DNA of 64,000 bases, taken from Planococcus citri (lineage: Eukaryota; Arthropoda; Insecta; Hemiptera; Pseudococcidae). Every line of letters starts with the position of its first letter. Positions within the stretch are counted from its first letter, which is position 1. Shown one piece after another: positions 12,770 to 24,720 of this stretch. Both the position numbers and the translations under genes were made by a program. The stretch lies in NCBI RefSeq assembly GCF_950023065.1, contig NC_088678.1, forward strand, positions 40,848,580 through 40,912,579. The letters are read 5' to 3'. The notes under the pieces are model-generated. The model worked only from the letters and a program-made list of their open reading frames with translations. It made no database searches and was not told the origin of the DNA.

Positions 12770-13320
12770 TTCAACATGTTGAATTGACTGGAGGTGGTTT
12801 CAAAATGTTTTGGAGCTCTCCAGCAACTTTTTGAAAAGTCCAGTTTTCCACAAAAAAAAGTCGAAAAGTCTGACAAAATCAACTTTAGATCGTACAGCTC
12901 GTGATTGACGATTGTTAATGATTCATCTTGACTGATATTACACACCAAATTTTCAAAATCGGCGTGTTCCAGTTCAGAACCACTTTTTTATCCAGTGATC
13001 TTATAAGTAAAGATTTCAAAAATTCGCGGTTCTCTTTTCCCAGTAAGTATTTACTTAAACATAAAAAGCTTAAATTCAGTGTGTGCCCTATTTTTGATAT
13101 TCCGAGTCGATTTCAGGTGCAGGTTTTAAGTCGTTTTGGAGCCTCCAGCGACTTTCTGGAAATTGCGGTTTTCAGAAAAAAAAGAAATTTGCCCACATCA
13201 ACATTAGCACGTATGCTTGAGATTGGTGCTTGTTGTGGTAGTCCACTTAACCAATTATGCACCGCATATTTCCAAAATCAGGGTGTTCTAGTTCTGAACC
13301 ATATTTTGCCTACTAGCATG
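12770..13320. repeat. Diverged direct repeat, two units about 325 bp apart
   Basis: TTTTGGAGC.CTCCAGC.ACTTT followed by a CAGTTTTCCAC/CGGTTTTCAG-type word, and later AAATTTTCAAAATC.G.GTGTTCCAGTTC.GAACCA, occurs near 12805-12980 and again near 13130-13305. It is probably related to the dispersed repeat at 1790-2110. Confidence 0.55.
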
Positions 13321-13475
13321 CCATGAGATATAAACTGCAGAAATATGGTTCCGATCTGAAACGCTGATTTAGGAAAAATGTCATGCAATTGGTCAAGCGA
13401 GTCACTAAAAAGTACTAATCCCAAGCATACCTACGGGCTACGTGCTTAAAGATAATTTTGACAGGTTTTATGCTG

Positions 13476-13500
13476 TTTTTTTTTTTTTTTTTTTTTTTTT
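13476..13500. repeat. Homopolymer T tract
   Basis: 25 consecutive T, with no recognisable retroposed body attached. Confidence 0.9.
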
Positions 13501-16500
13501 GGAAGACGGTTAATATTAGCTGGATCTGAACATTCTAAATATTTAGGTACCCATGAATCTAATCCTGACCCGATAAAATTTATTATTCGAAAAACCACAG
13601 TTCAACCAACAATAAAACTCGTAAAAATGTTGAAACAATTCTAACTACTCATAGAAAAGCTGATTTAAGCAGAACTTTACACATTCTGTCCACATACCCA
13701 TCATAAGTTTTATTTTTTCAATTCGACTCGATTTTAATAAAACCAAGAAAAAAGGTAAACAATTTTCAAAATCGTACCAAAAAAATAAGCCTTTATTTTC
13801 AATTATGGCATACAAATCACCATAGGAAAAACCTGCTGTGTAAGATAAATTGGTCATATACGGTAATAAATATCAAACTCGGGCAAAAAAAGAAACACGA
13901 GAAAAGAAACTTTTCCATAACGAGCACACGAAATACGCATGAAAATATCCCATCATAATATGTATTATGTAGGTATACGTATAGGTACTTTAATATTTTT
14001 GATGTTGCGACGTAAGTTAAGTATCTTGGTTAGAGCAGACGTCAGACACAGCATACTCCAGCCAAACTAGCTACGCATATATACGTACAACTCACGAAAT
14101 CGGAAACCTTTGAATAATAATAAAACTTCAGAAATATTATTCGTTTTATAGGTCAGTTTTGCCGACACGACGCGTCCAGTCTGCGTATAGTTACGCTGTA
14201 GTCCGGCATAGAAAACGTAATATGATTCTGGCTGTAGCGGAATAATATGGAATTCTTTTTTCGCATTCGCCACGCTGCGTGTATTTCTTCCTTCGCTGGG
14301 TCGAAATACATACATCAAAGTATTTGATTTATGACCTACACAATGCACTTGATCGTAATACGAAGTTATTTTAGCTTTTTTTTTTTGTAGAAACGGGTAT
14401 ATTGAGTTCTGCGCCAGGAGGACATGTTTGTGTATTGTGTGTTGTTTGCGATTAATTATCTAACGCTGCGAATGGTATTTTATTGCCTCTTCGGAACAGT
14501 GTGGTAATATGAATGGTAGAAATAGTTGTTCCTGTATTCAAAAAATTTTCTAGATGGAACAAGTTTTCCTTTGGAAAAAAGAAACTTGTCTTTTTGTAAA
14601 ATGTTGTTCCATATATAAGTTGTGCAGGAAAAACTGAGTTGTCAATGTGGAATACCATGTTAAAATCCTGCTTCCGATATAACACCACGATGGTTTACTA
14701 TACACAAACATCGAGTCCCTCGCCATAAAGCTTTCTAGTGCGAGCACTTGCATTAAATGCAGAATGTAAATCTTGTTCAAGTTTCTCCCTCTCTCTCATT
14801 CTCGGTGTTTTTCTCGAATCAATCTTCTAAACAACCCCCTCCGCGATACCTGCGAAAGTTTCTCGGTTCTTGTTATTTCATTACATTGTGCAGTATACGT
14901 ACATCCTCCAGAGTGTTTGAAAAAGTACCTAACCCGATAAGAAGACGACGACCGACGAAGAAGAATAAGAGCACCGGTGTGAGGAAAAAAAATAACACGG
15001 TAGCAGCTTCGAACCACACACGTGACTCAGTAATGTGATCGGTTCTTGGATTTCGTCGTCAATCTACACAAGTTCATCTAACGACTCCCCGAGGCGCATT
15101 TCCAATTCATCGATTAGTTGCTATCATAAAAAAGAAATAAAATTGCCGCGTTTGGGAGAAAATTGTAATTCGAAAGACGACAAAACTCGAGTTAATACCA
15201 TCTCACCATCGCACATCGTTTCGGTATATGGTGAGCTTATATAGTATATAGAGCGGACGAAACAAAAAAAATTATGATGTAAGTTTTAACACGTAAGATA
15301 TAAGTCGCACATTCGCCAGAATGTTTACGATGTTGAATTCCGTGCGCTACGCTGCATTTTCGCTTCTTCTTTACATCTTAACAAGAGAGAAATATCGTTT
15401 CCGAATAAAGAGAAATAAAAGCTATAAAGTTGCAAAATTTGTGGATTGTTTAGCTGCGAATTTTATGATTTTTAAAATTACGACCAACGGGTTAAAAGAT
15501 TACACGTGTGTGTAGTGTACGCGATTTCGCAATGTTCTCGTATAATACCAAATAATTTGTTGCTATCTTTTTCCAACTTGGTCAGGTCTTATACTACGAA
15601 GTGAATTTTCTATCTTTAATACTCACACGATTCGTGTATATAGTTTCATTCTCCGGTTGTTTGATTTACAACATCACTTACCTAATCCCACGGATTTTCC
15701 AGCCAACATCCACGCAGCTCGTTATATTTATAGGCGACTTGAAATTACAAATTATTTAAACGCTTTTGTTACTTATTTTTGTTGTTAAGCTACTAGAACC
15801 GTTGTTTATATTACGTAAATTTATTAAAATGCCGCGTTGAGATTTAAATTCTTCCTCGGCAAACCTAACGTGTCTCGGGCAAATTAAATTATCGAGTTTT
15901 TCCTCATTTAGCTCCTTCAACGGTTTGCTAAGTAATGTTGCAATGTTTACCCTTCTATGTTCCTAACAAAATAATGCTAATTGACCCAAATTGTGGGTAT
16001 TGTTGTTGAAAATACCTAATTGCAAAACAAAGAAACTTAGGTATAGTCAGATTACTATACCCAGTACAACATGATTGTCTTGTTAACGCCTTTGTACTTA
16101 GTTGTGCAGGTAAACATGAAAAGACAACCATTTGGCTAACATACGTATTTGTTTTCAAACGGATTAAATTGAGTGTACACATACTCACCTAGGTACTTAA
16201 ATTTTATTATACAGAAAAAGACATATCTATATTTCAGTATGGGCATTTTGAGAGGAAATTACATAAATTCTCATTTTTTTAAACAATCGTTTTTCTGATT
16301 TTTGTTATTTTGATAGAGTAATTCAAAATATCCTTTCTCTTCTTCTCATTGATCCGACATAGGTAATCACCCACTGAATATCGACAACTTTCTTACATAT
16401 ATTACTTATTCGTTCCTAGAAAATCGTTTTTTCGGCGATCTTTGTGTTTTAGAGGATAATTTTATTCACATTCATTTGATTGGTAAAACTTTCAACATCT

Positions 16501-16584
16501 CAACTGAAAAGAAACATTTTTTTGAACTAGCAACTGCTAATCAAAAGATCATGCAAAGATACCTACATCACCAGCTAAAGTTTT
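13501..16584. other. No gene recognised
   Basis: Mixed-composition, apparently single-copy DNA. Frames near 14070-14350 and 14760-15040 are open but show no domain or conserved-looking motif. Confidence 0.5.
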
Positions 16585-17090
16585 AGAGGCCAGACAGGTC
16601 GACAGATGATCATGGGAAGCCGTATTGACAGGTCAATGACCTTAAGAGGTCAGTCAGGTAGGTCAGTGACCTCAAAAGAAGCCAGACGGACGGGTCAATG
16701 ATCTTTATAGACCAGACAAGCAGACCTACGATCTTGAGAGGATGATCAAGTGGGTTAATGACCTTGAGAGTTTAGACAGATGGATCAATAACTTTGATAG
16801 GTTGGACAGGATATCAGACGACCTTGAGAACTAGACATGACTGGTCAATGACCTTGAGCGAGACATGCGGACAGACGACCTTAGGAAGCCAGTTTGGCAC
16901 GCAGGCAACCTCTAGAGGCCAGACAGGTGACCTTGAAAATCTATATTGACGGGTCAATGACCCTAAGAGGCGGGTGGCTCAACAAGTACATATGTCACTG
17001 ACCTTGAGAGTCCGGACACCCGAGTCAATGACCTCAAGAGGTCAGACAGATGACCTTAGGAAGCCGGGCAGGCAAGTCAATAAGTTGAAA
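16585..17090. repeat. Minisatellite of about 38-bp units with TCAATGACCTTGAGAGG
   Basis: A run of roughly a dozen diverged units of the type GACAGG.TCAATGACCTTGAGAGG.CAGACAGG. Exact TGACCTTGA occurs at 16759, 16849, 16928 and 16999, with several one-base variants. No open reading frame follows the period. Confidence 0.85.
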
Positions 17091-17481
17091 TTCTGGTCCT
17101 GATTATCATAGATCGAACCTGATCAAATCTAATTTTGTAGAAATGACTTGGATCCGTACAGACACATCTGACCAGAGTCGGGCGTCAGACACTAGATTTC
17201 AGCATAATGCTCAGGCTTGGTCCGAGTCATGCTGAAGACCTTTGCGGATGTGATGATCATGTCTGATCGACCATCCAGTCAACTTGGCCAAAAAACATAT
17301 AAGTAACCATGATTTAAGGCTTTCCTTGAAGAGGAGACTTTACACCCAATTTCTTTTCAAAAGAGAGGTCGAGCAGATCAGCGTCACGCGGATCAATGCT
17401 GCGCAGATTATGGTCTTAAAAATGTTGAAAATACGAGTATATCTACACCTGTGTCAAAATTCTTGATTTTTGCTTCAAATT

Positions 17482-17485
<4 letters not shown>

Positions 17486-17516
<31 letters not shown>
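17486..17516. repeat. Homopolymer A tract
   Basis: 31 consecutive A. It could be a retroposon tail, but the sequence before it (17100-17485) shows no family I recognise. Confidence 0.9.
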
Positions 17517-17519
<3 letters not shown>

Positions 17520-20187
17520 CTTTGACCCAAAGTAAAATAGGATGTATAAAATGAAACAAATTCGGTAAAACTGAATGAAAATTCTAAATTGTAACGTAAA
17601 TTGGCAAGATATTATTATTCTGAGTGGAAAACCACCCAGAAAAATTTTGAGCCTCTCAGTCAAACTGAAAGATGGCCAGAAATCTTGAAGTAGGGTATTT
17701 TTTTGGGGAGGGATGGAAGTGATTTTTTGTCACTTTCAGGTAATATTAGGTACCTGTACAATGGTTTGATTATCCCTCCTTCCCCTAAAAATCTCTTACC
17801 TATTTGAATTTTTCTAAACTTTCTGAGTGCATTGATTTTTAAATTCAGTGTTTTGAAACACATACTTATTTCAAAATTATTTGCGATTTTCAAGTAATTA
17901 ATGAATGTTTACTAAAAATTTACCTACTCCATGCTCCGTCACGTTGTCCTTTTAGTCGGTACATCCTTTGCGATGATTTTTTTTCTCAAATAGGTAATGT
18001 TTACCAAAGGCTGTATGGTTTTGCCCCTTCAATTCCTCCAGTCAGCAATCCAATTGACAGTTGTGTTGATGGGGTATCATATTACCAGTCAAATTATTCG
18101 ATACCTGTGTTTGCTCATCTCTGTGCATCGTAGATTTTTATAACTATTAGATTGCAGTTTTCTGTACTGAAGTATGATCTATTTTATTAAATTTTTATTT
18201 TTTTGTTTTTGTTTCAGGTGAGTTGAAACTGTTTTCAACAAGGATAAAAACATGAATAATAAGTATGTATAGGTAAGTCCATTGCTGGTGATTTATTCAA
18301 GAATCGATTATTATAGTCTTAATTTATAATTCTTCAGATTATCAATCAAAATACCCTCCCATTTGACCAAATTTCTGCATTCATTCCTACAAAAATATCT
18401 CACTCCTAAAATAAAAATAACACCATTGAATCACACAGTTTCAAAACACAGCATCCGATTCGGCAATGAAACATTTAAAAAAGGGATGAAAAATGCTAAC
18501 AATTTCAACGTAAATAAATTATTTTCAAAATCCTGCAAAAAAGTTAAAAGCTAAAAGCTCCGAAATATGGTATGCTAATACGCATAAAAGCGAATTGATT
18601 TAAATACCTAACAGCAGAAAAAAAATTCAATTTATCATTTAACACCCTTAAAAACGTTAGCTCCAGGGAAAAAAATTCGTATCGCTGATTTCAGCTTTAG
18701 CACGTGTTAAACCCCCGAACTCCCTGCCGTCTTACGACTACGGATTGTACCTTTGGAATAAAAACAATGGCGAAAACGTCGAGAAAAAATCAACTTGTAG
18801 ATTTCTAAACAAATAATCTCGCGTAAACCTTTTAAATACGCTTGACAGGAACCTCAGCAAGTGGAGTTGAGACGAATATTTCGCGAGGTATTTAATCCGG
18901 TACAATCAAAAAATAATGAGCATCGGTGTACGGCTCTTTAGTTACCAACTTGTTATGAAAAAGAATTACGAAAAATTTTATAAAATACCGTAATACGATG
19001 AAAGGGTATGTAGAGTGCAGGGGTGGGAGGGTGGTAAATTTTGAGTAAACTTTTACCACCACCGATCCTCGCTGAGGTTTTTTTTCATCATACTGACTGC
19101 TTTAAAAAAAAAACAACAACACCGCATCATCAGTAGAACAAGGTTATAAGGAGAAGGGTACCTGAGCTCGGTGCAAAAACCTCTCCGTCTTACGATTTAA
19201 AATATGTAGCTTTTGAAAAAATCCGATGATTACCTCGCGTAATAGGATTTTACTGGTTTTTTTCCTTCCTCATAGCGGCAAATATTCCTTTTATAACGAA
19301 ATGTAATCCTCGCAAATTTCCACATAGCAAAAGATGAGTTCACTCATAGAATTTGTGTTATACCTATACGTAAAGAAATATTTTATGGGCTGGATTTCTG
19401 CGTTTCGCGTTATACTATGTTTTTTTCCTTTTTTTTTGTAGCGGGCGTCGGCCTCAGACTAAAAAGTAATGTACCGGATGTAATAAACGGAAAGAATACG
19501 ACGACGAATTGTTAAAAATGAAACTTTTTCCTTTTTTTCTCTCTCTGGCACCGCTTAAAATTCAATTTCGCCTCGTTTAATAATCATAATGAAATTTACA
19601 ACGCGCCATATACACACGTATATGTTGTGCCACTGCTGTCATCGTGCTCGTTTTTCGTTTGACATTGTACCGTGTGTGCTATCGTAATATTGAGAAGTCG
19701 TAATCATCTTTCCTTAGTCTCTCTTTCCTTTACTGTATCCGGTATAATTCAATTTTCATTTATGAACGCAGTCTATACTGGTATGTCGTTGGTATAAAAA
19801 CTACAGATACTACGAGAGAGACCTTAACTGATATGTACATTGGATGCGGTTATGTTTATTTCATTAGTAACTTCACGGAATGTGCTATGGGATAGTGTTG
19901 GTCTGGTCTTATGTATTCTGGATGTCAATTTACCGCGATTCTTCTCATGTCAGCTAGATCCGAAGGGTACAATGAACGCGCCGTGGAGTTTGTTTCCTTT
20001 TTCACTTACTTCTGTGTCTCCCTGGAGATTATTACATGTCCTATAGCGTTTGAGAGTGGGTACAATGCGCATAGTATTTCACCTACCTACGTAAACGTTT
20101 GCCTTCATCGTCGATAATTTTTTATTCGAATGTTGTTTCTTGTGTGTGTAATTTAGAGATGATAAAAAGAATATTTTGTCAAGAGGT
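17517..20187. other. No gene recognised apart from the splice-site candidate
   Basis: Single-copy-looking DNA. The frames at 19840-20120 are short and overlapping, with no recognisable family. Confidence 0.45.
18160..18278 (+). promoter_or_regulatory. Candidate recursive splice site with RS-exon
   Basis: A pyrimidine run ending TTTTTGTTTCAG at 18217 is joined directly to GTGAGT at 18218-18223, that is, a 3' splice site abutting a 5' splice site. A second donor, TAG|GTAAGT, follows at 18273, so 18218-18272 could be a 55-nt RS-exon. This is the architecture of ratchet points in long introns. No host exon is visible to confirm it. Confidence 0.4.
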
Positions 20188-20195
20188 TTGGGGAG

Positions 20196-20817
20196 CAGGG
20201 TTGAGAGAACGAACAGAGAACGAGAACGAAGAACAAAAGAACAGCTATTTTTTTCCTGAGAACGAATGAAAGAACGAACGTTTTGAAACCTTTTTGAAAA
20301 GAACAGTGGATGAAAGAACAAACGAAGAATGAATTTATTTTGGAACAGAAGAACGAGAACCGTTCCCTTAGTTTATTTGAATGACGTTCTCGTTCTCTAC
20401 TTAATTTTTGTTTCAGACGACTTTTTGAGTGTAAATCTGTCAAAAAAGTGACTTGATTTTTGTTATAATTTATAAATGCTGAATTTTTTAGCAAAGGCAA
20501 ATCGATAATACCTATTTGACGTTCGTTTAATGATGTATAATGTAAAAAAAATTGCAATTGAAAGCATATGCACGTTTTGTTTACCTTTTTTAAAAAAAAT
20601 TGTGTATTTTTTACCTTAAATTGCATTTAAAAAAGTGGGAACGAACGACAGGAACGAGAACAAAGAACGAAAATGTCAGAGGAGAACGATAACGGGAACG
20701 AAAGAACAAATTCTACAAAGGATTGTGAGAACGAAGGAAAGAGCATATGGTTCATTTGGCGTCAGGAACGTCGGGAACGGAGAACGGGAACAAAATTTTG
20801 TTGTTCTCTCAACCCTG
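20196..20817. mobile_element. hAT-type MITE built of GAACGAA words
   Basis: 622 bp with 15-bp terminal inverted repeats CAGGGTTGAGAGAAC, flanked by an exact 8-bp duplication TTGGGGAG (20188-20195 and 20818-20825). CAGGG...CCCTG ends plus 8-bp duplications are the hallmark of hAT transposition. Both flanks of the interior consist of GAAC/GAACGA words on the + strand. The middle is unrelated AT-rich DNA. It has no transposase. Confidence 0.93.
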
Positions 20818-21044
20818 TTGGGGAGTCAGTGATCTAGGCTGACAATTTAGGTAGGTACCTACTTACCACTAAGAAAAATTTCAAAGGAACACATCGCTGG
20901 TCATAAAAATAAAAGAGGTGGGTGCGATTTAAAGAAAGATCAGTTGAAATTAATTTTGAATCATAGAGATGAGTAGATAGTAGAACAAAAAATAAAGAAA
21001 ATTTGATGAAATGATTTTTTGCCCTAATTGCAATTTAAAGGGTC

Positions 21045-22530
21045 TTTTTTTATGGTGGCTCACCATAGTAACGCACCTTGTTTTATTTTCAATCTTCAAC
21101 TATGGATCATTACTGGTCACTTATAATTAACTTTAATGTAATTCTAACAAAATTAAAAATAACAATCTTCTTCATAACTTTAACAAAATTAAGTAACTTC
21201 TTTTACTTTCCGATGGTTAGCAGCTCGGTTTCCTCTCTGTCCACTTTACTGCTTGGATCTGCTTTGATGGGTGATGGTTGTCTGGTTCGGTGTTTCTGCA
21301 TGCTCAGCTTCCTCTTTGTCTGCTTCGCTGCTAGTGTCTTCTTTGGCTTCAGTGATGTTAACTGCAAGCTCGGCTTGGTCTTCGCCCCCCTTTGCTGCTG
21401 GGTTCTTCTTTAACGGTGGGATGATTTGCAAGTCAGGGGTAGCATCAGGGATGGAAGAACAAACAGGAACAAAGAACAAACAGGAACGAAGAACGAAAGA
21501 ACAAAAGAACAACCAATTTTTGAAAGAACGAGCGAACAAAAGAACGAACACCTGGAAAAATCCCAGTGAAGAACATTGAGAACAAAGAACGGAATGTTTT
21601 ATTTGTCTTTGAAGAACAGAAGAACAAGAACCATTCTTCTGATTTTTCATCTTATTCCCGTTCTTCTTTTTTTTGCTCTGTTTACAGTGTTTTTTTTAGT
21701 TTTTTATTTATTTTTCAATCGTTTTGGGATATTTTGGGTCAAAACTTGAGAAAAAAGTACCAAAATTTGGCCAATACGCAAAAAAAAATTTGAAAATTAC
21801 GAGAACAAGAACACTGGGAATGGAGAACCAAAAAATGTTTTAAGGAAAGAACAAAGGAACGAACGAACAAACAAAGTGTCATATGAGTTTTGAGAACGAA
21901 CGAAAGAATGAACATACAGTAATTCATTTCAGGAACAAAAGAACGAAGAACGAAGAACAAAATTCCTTGTTCTTCCATCCCTGGGTAGCATGCCTGGCCC
22001 ACACACATATAGACACTATGTGTCCTTGATAGGCCAGATCTCACTACTAGGTAGCTCCTGCTGTGTTTGGATACCTTGATCATGCAGCATTGCTTTCACT
22101 TTGCTGGAGTGTCTTCACAGTTGGTGCTTTGCTGACGAAGACTGAAAATGGTCTGCCTCCCTATCCAAGCAATTTGGGTAGTTCACAGGGCCATTCATCC
22201 CCAACATCAGGGCCTGCTTGAGCTAACTTGAGCTGGTCTCGAGCTTCGTTATGTCTGGGACATCTCCACACAATGTGAGGAGTTTCTTTAGCTTCTCCAG
22301 TGTCACATCTCAAGCAGGTAGGGGAGTCCCTCTTCTTGGGCTTTTCAAATAGGTACTGGCCTATGTCCCCATGCTCCATCAGCAACTGTGTAACGTACAT
22401 ATTGACTACCAGTCTGTTTTGGAGTCTGTCCCTGATGTTGGGTATAAATTGTTTCGTCTTATGCACTTCAGAGTCTATCCAGTTGGCCTGCCATTTATCA
22501 ATTGGGAGGTTGAAGGGTCTACAAAATGAT
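21045..22530 (-). pseudogene. 5'-truncated Jockey/R1-like LINE, interrupted by a MITE
   Basis: On the minus strand, 22530-22161 encodes the extreme C-terminus of a non-LTR reverse transcriptase: PIDKWQANWIDSEV, then FIPNIRDRL, TQLLMEHGDIGQYL, then the CCHC motif CLRCDTGEAKETPHIVWRC with CPRH and R..L. This order matches the RT tail of Jockey/R1-type elements. Frameshifts follow, and the hAT MITE interrupts the tail. Beyond it an acidic QPPLKKNPAAKGGEDQAEL segment ends at a stop near 21246. The 3' untranslated part has AATAAA near 21085 and ends around 21045. The RT catalytic region is missing, as is typical of truncated copies. Confidence 0.75.
21446..21983. mobile_element. hAT-type MITE built of GAACAAA words, inside a LINE
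   Basis: 538 bp with 17-bp inverted termini CAGGGATGGAAGAACAA and an exact 8-bp duplication GGTAGCAT (21438-21445 and 21984-21991). The interior is again made of GAACAAAGAAC-type words. It splits the tail of a non-LTR retrotransposon, so it is younger than that element. Confidence 0.93.
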
Positions 22531-24289
22531 TTTGAGGAAAAGAAAAATCAATAAAAAATTAAAAACTATCATTATTTTTTTTTTAAATTTTCAATATTTA
22601 ATAAAACCGCATTTTAAGTGACTATCTTACCAAAAATACCCTCTCCTCCTCAACCCCGACCCCTCTCACAAGTCACAACATGAGAACAATTTTAAACATT
22701 TTTCTAAAATTTCAATCCCTGTGTCAGAATTCATTTGAATAGCATTTTTAAAAGGAACAAACCTCCTTCAGTTCCCCGAACAATGTTACCTAGTCACTTT
22801 TTCATCCTGTGAAGGGGAGGGGGTAGAGGAGGGTTATTGTGCCTACCAACTGCAAATAAGTAGGTATCTGACAAATATTTTGCGCGTTCAAAAGCTGAAT
22901 TTTTTCTCGTTAGCCCTTAAAAAGTTCATAAATACCAATAAGAATCCGAAGTTATACTCATTCGAACAAGAGCCATTTTAATAAACGTGATGACCATCGT
23001 GAACATTGCAGAATAAAATAAACATACCATAGCTACAGGAGAATATAAAAAAAGTTCGACAGTGGCACATTTAACGCAATTTCAAGCTTTTAATGCATAC
23101 ATAACAGAAATAAAGAGATGTAAATGATTACGCCGATATATAATAGCGTATATATACGTAAAAGCGAATAATCGAAAGGCATGAAAAAAAAGAGGGCAAA
23201 AAAAGACGCGACAAACAAGAATTGCATGCATTATAGAGGAAATCATCGTTTGAAATAATCGTGTCATTGTTAAACTGCACGTTCAAAGAGCATAAAGGAC
23301 GCAAAAAATAGCAAAAATAATTTTCACGACGCGATTTTTCGCGCTGTTGGACTCGTATTCGCGCGTATCGCTTTGAATTAAATGCAGAGTTCATTGCTCA
23401 CCAATTCGAATTTATATCGATTTGCACCATTCGACGATGATAAGGTTAAAAGGTTCACAATCATCGAAGCGAATTGCATCTGGTGAAGTGATTATCTTAC
23501 GAGCATTTTGAATTATTTGCTCTTTCACTCGGCACGCGTGTAATACCGGCGCTCTTGATGAGAATACACGTTGCCAGATGATCGGAAAAAGTACCTAATT
23601 TCGTTATCTTTATCGTTCATCTTGCACATCGCGGCGGCAAACCTGGCATTAAAAATAGAAAGAATTAGACCCTTTTACTAGTAGTTTCTTCTTCTTTTTT
23701 TCCTCAACTTAAGAAGAAGAATAAGGGTGTTTTTGCCGTTTAAAATACACACAGAATCCGGATTGTAATCTCATCATGAACAACATCACGTTGAATTTGA
23801 ATAATGAACTTGCTCTACTCGATATAATTGTTTTTACTATGGAAGAGTATGGATGGTTGTATTATCTCGTTTCGTGTTTTGTTATGTGTTTTTTTTTCTT
23901 CCAGCTTTTACGTCAAAATATCCATTATACTTGAAATATTTTTATATTAAGGTTTTAAGCGCTAATGGGATAGTTTCGTTTACGCTCAGTAACTATGGGA
24001 AAATGGTGTACTATTAAAGTTGATGGAATCGCGTAAGGAAAGTACGAAATTGATATCGAGTCAGAGGGGTGAAGTTTTTCTCTTTTTTTTTTTTGGCCAA
24101 ACAAGACTCACAACGTGTGAATATGAGAATAAAAATTGAATTTAACTAGATTTGAAATGCAGTACGCTCATTTATGAATGACAAGTTCCTGGACTTGTGG
24201 AATTGTAATATGAATATTATTGAATTTCATATTTCTCATCGTTGAAATGTTGTAAGCTTATTAAATCGATCTGGTTTTCTCCTCACAAT
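22531..24289. other. No gene recognised
   Basis: Between the LINE remnant and the nested palindrome I see no repeat structure or exon-like frame. Confidence 0.5.
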
Positions 24290-24720
24290 TCACGTGGGCA
24301 TCCAAGTTTAACGAAATGGAAATTTTTTGGAAAGAACATGATCTATAATGTCCTCAGCATCCATTTCAGTTACTTACCCAAATTGATTTTTTGGTTTTTG
24401 AAGAATCTTGAAAATTCAATTGATTATTTTTGACCAAGTATTTATGCTTTTCGAAAAATAATATTGATTTATTAAATAAAAATGATGACAATTTGTCCTG
24501 AAACCAATATCGACTTTCTCGAAACGAATTTCACCACACCTGGTCATTATTCTGGAGTTTCCAGCGTGATTTTTCGTTTTCCCAGAATTTTAAATTTTCT
24601 CCAACATTTTCTGTATAAGACACCTTCAGTAATTTTGAGCAGCATTCTCCAATCATTGAAAATATCCGGGTTGAAAAAACGCACTCTGGAAATTGAATCA
24701 AACGTGAATAAACTCGTTAA

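Noticed and set aside
13476..13500. Retroposon tail on the minus strand
   Set aside because: No retroposed body or target duplication is recognisable on either side.
17486..17516. Processed pseudogene ending in the A31 tract
   Set aside because: The preceding sequence has no coding similarity and no flanking duplication could be found.
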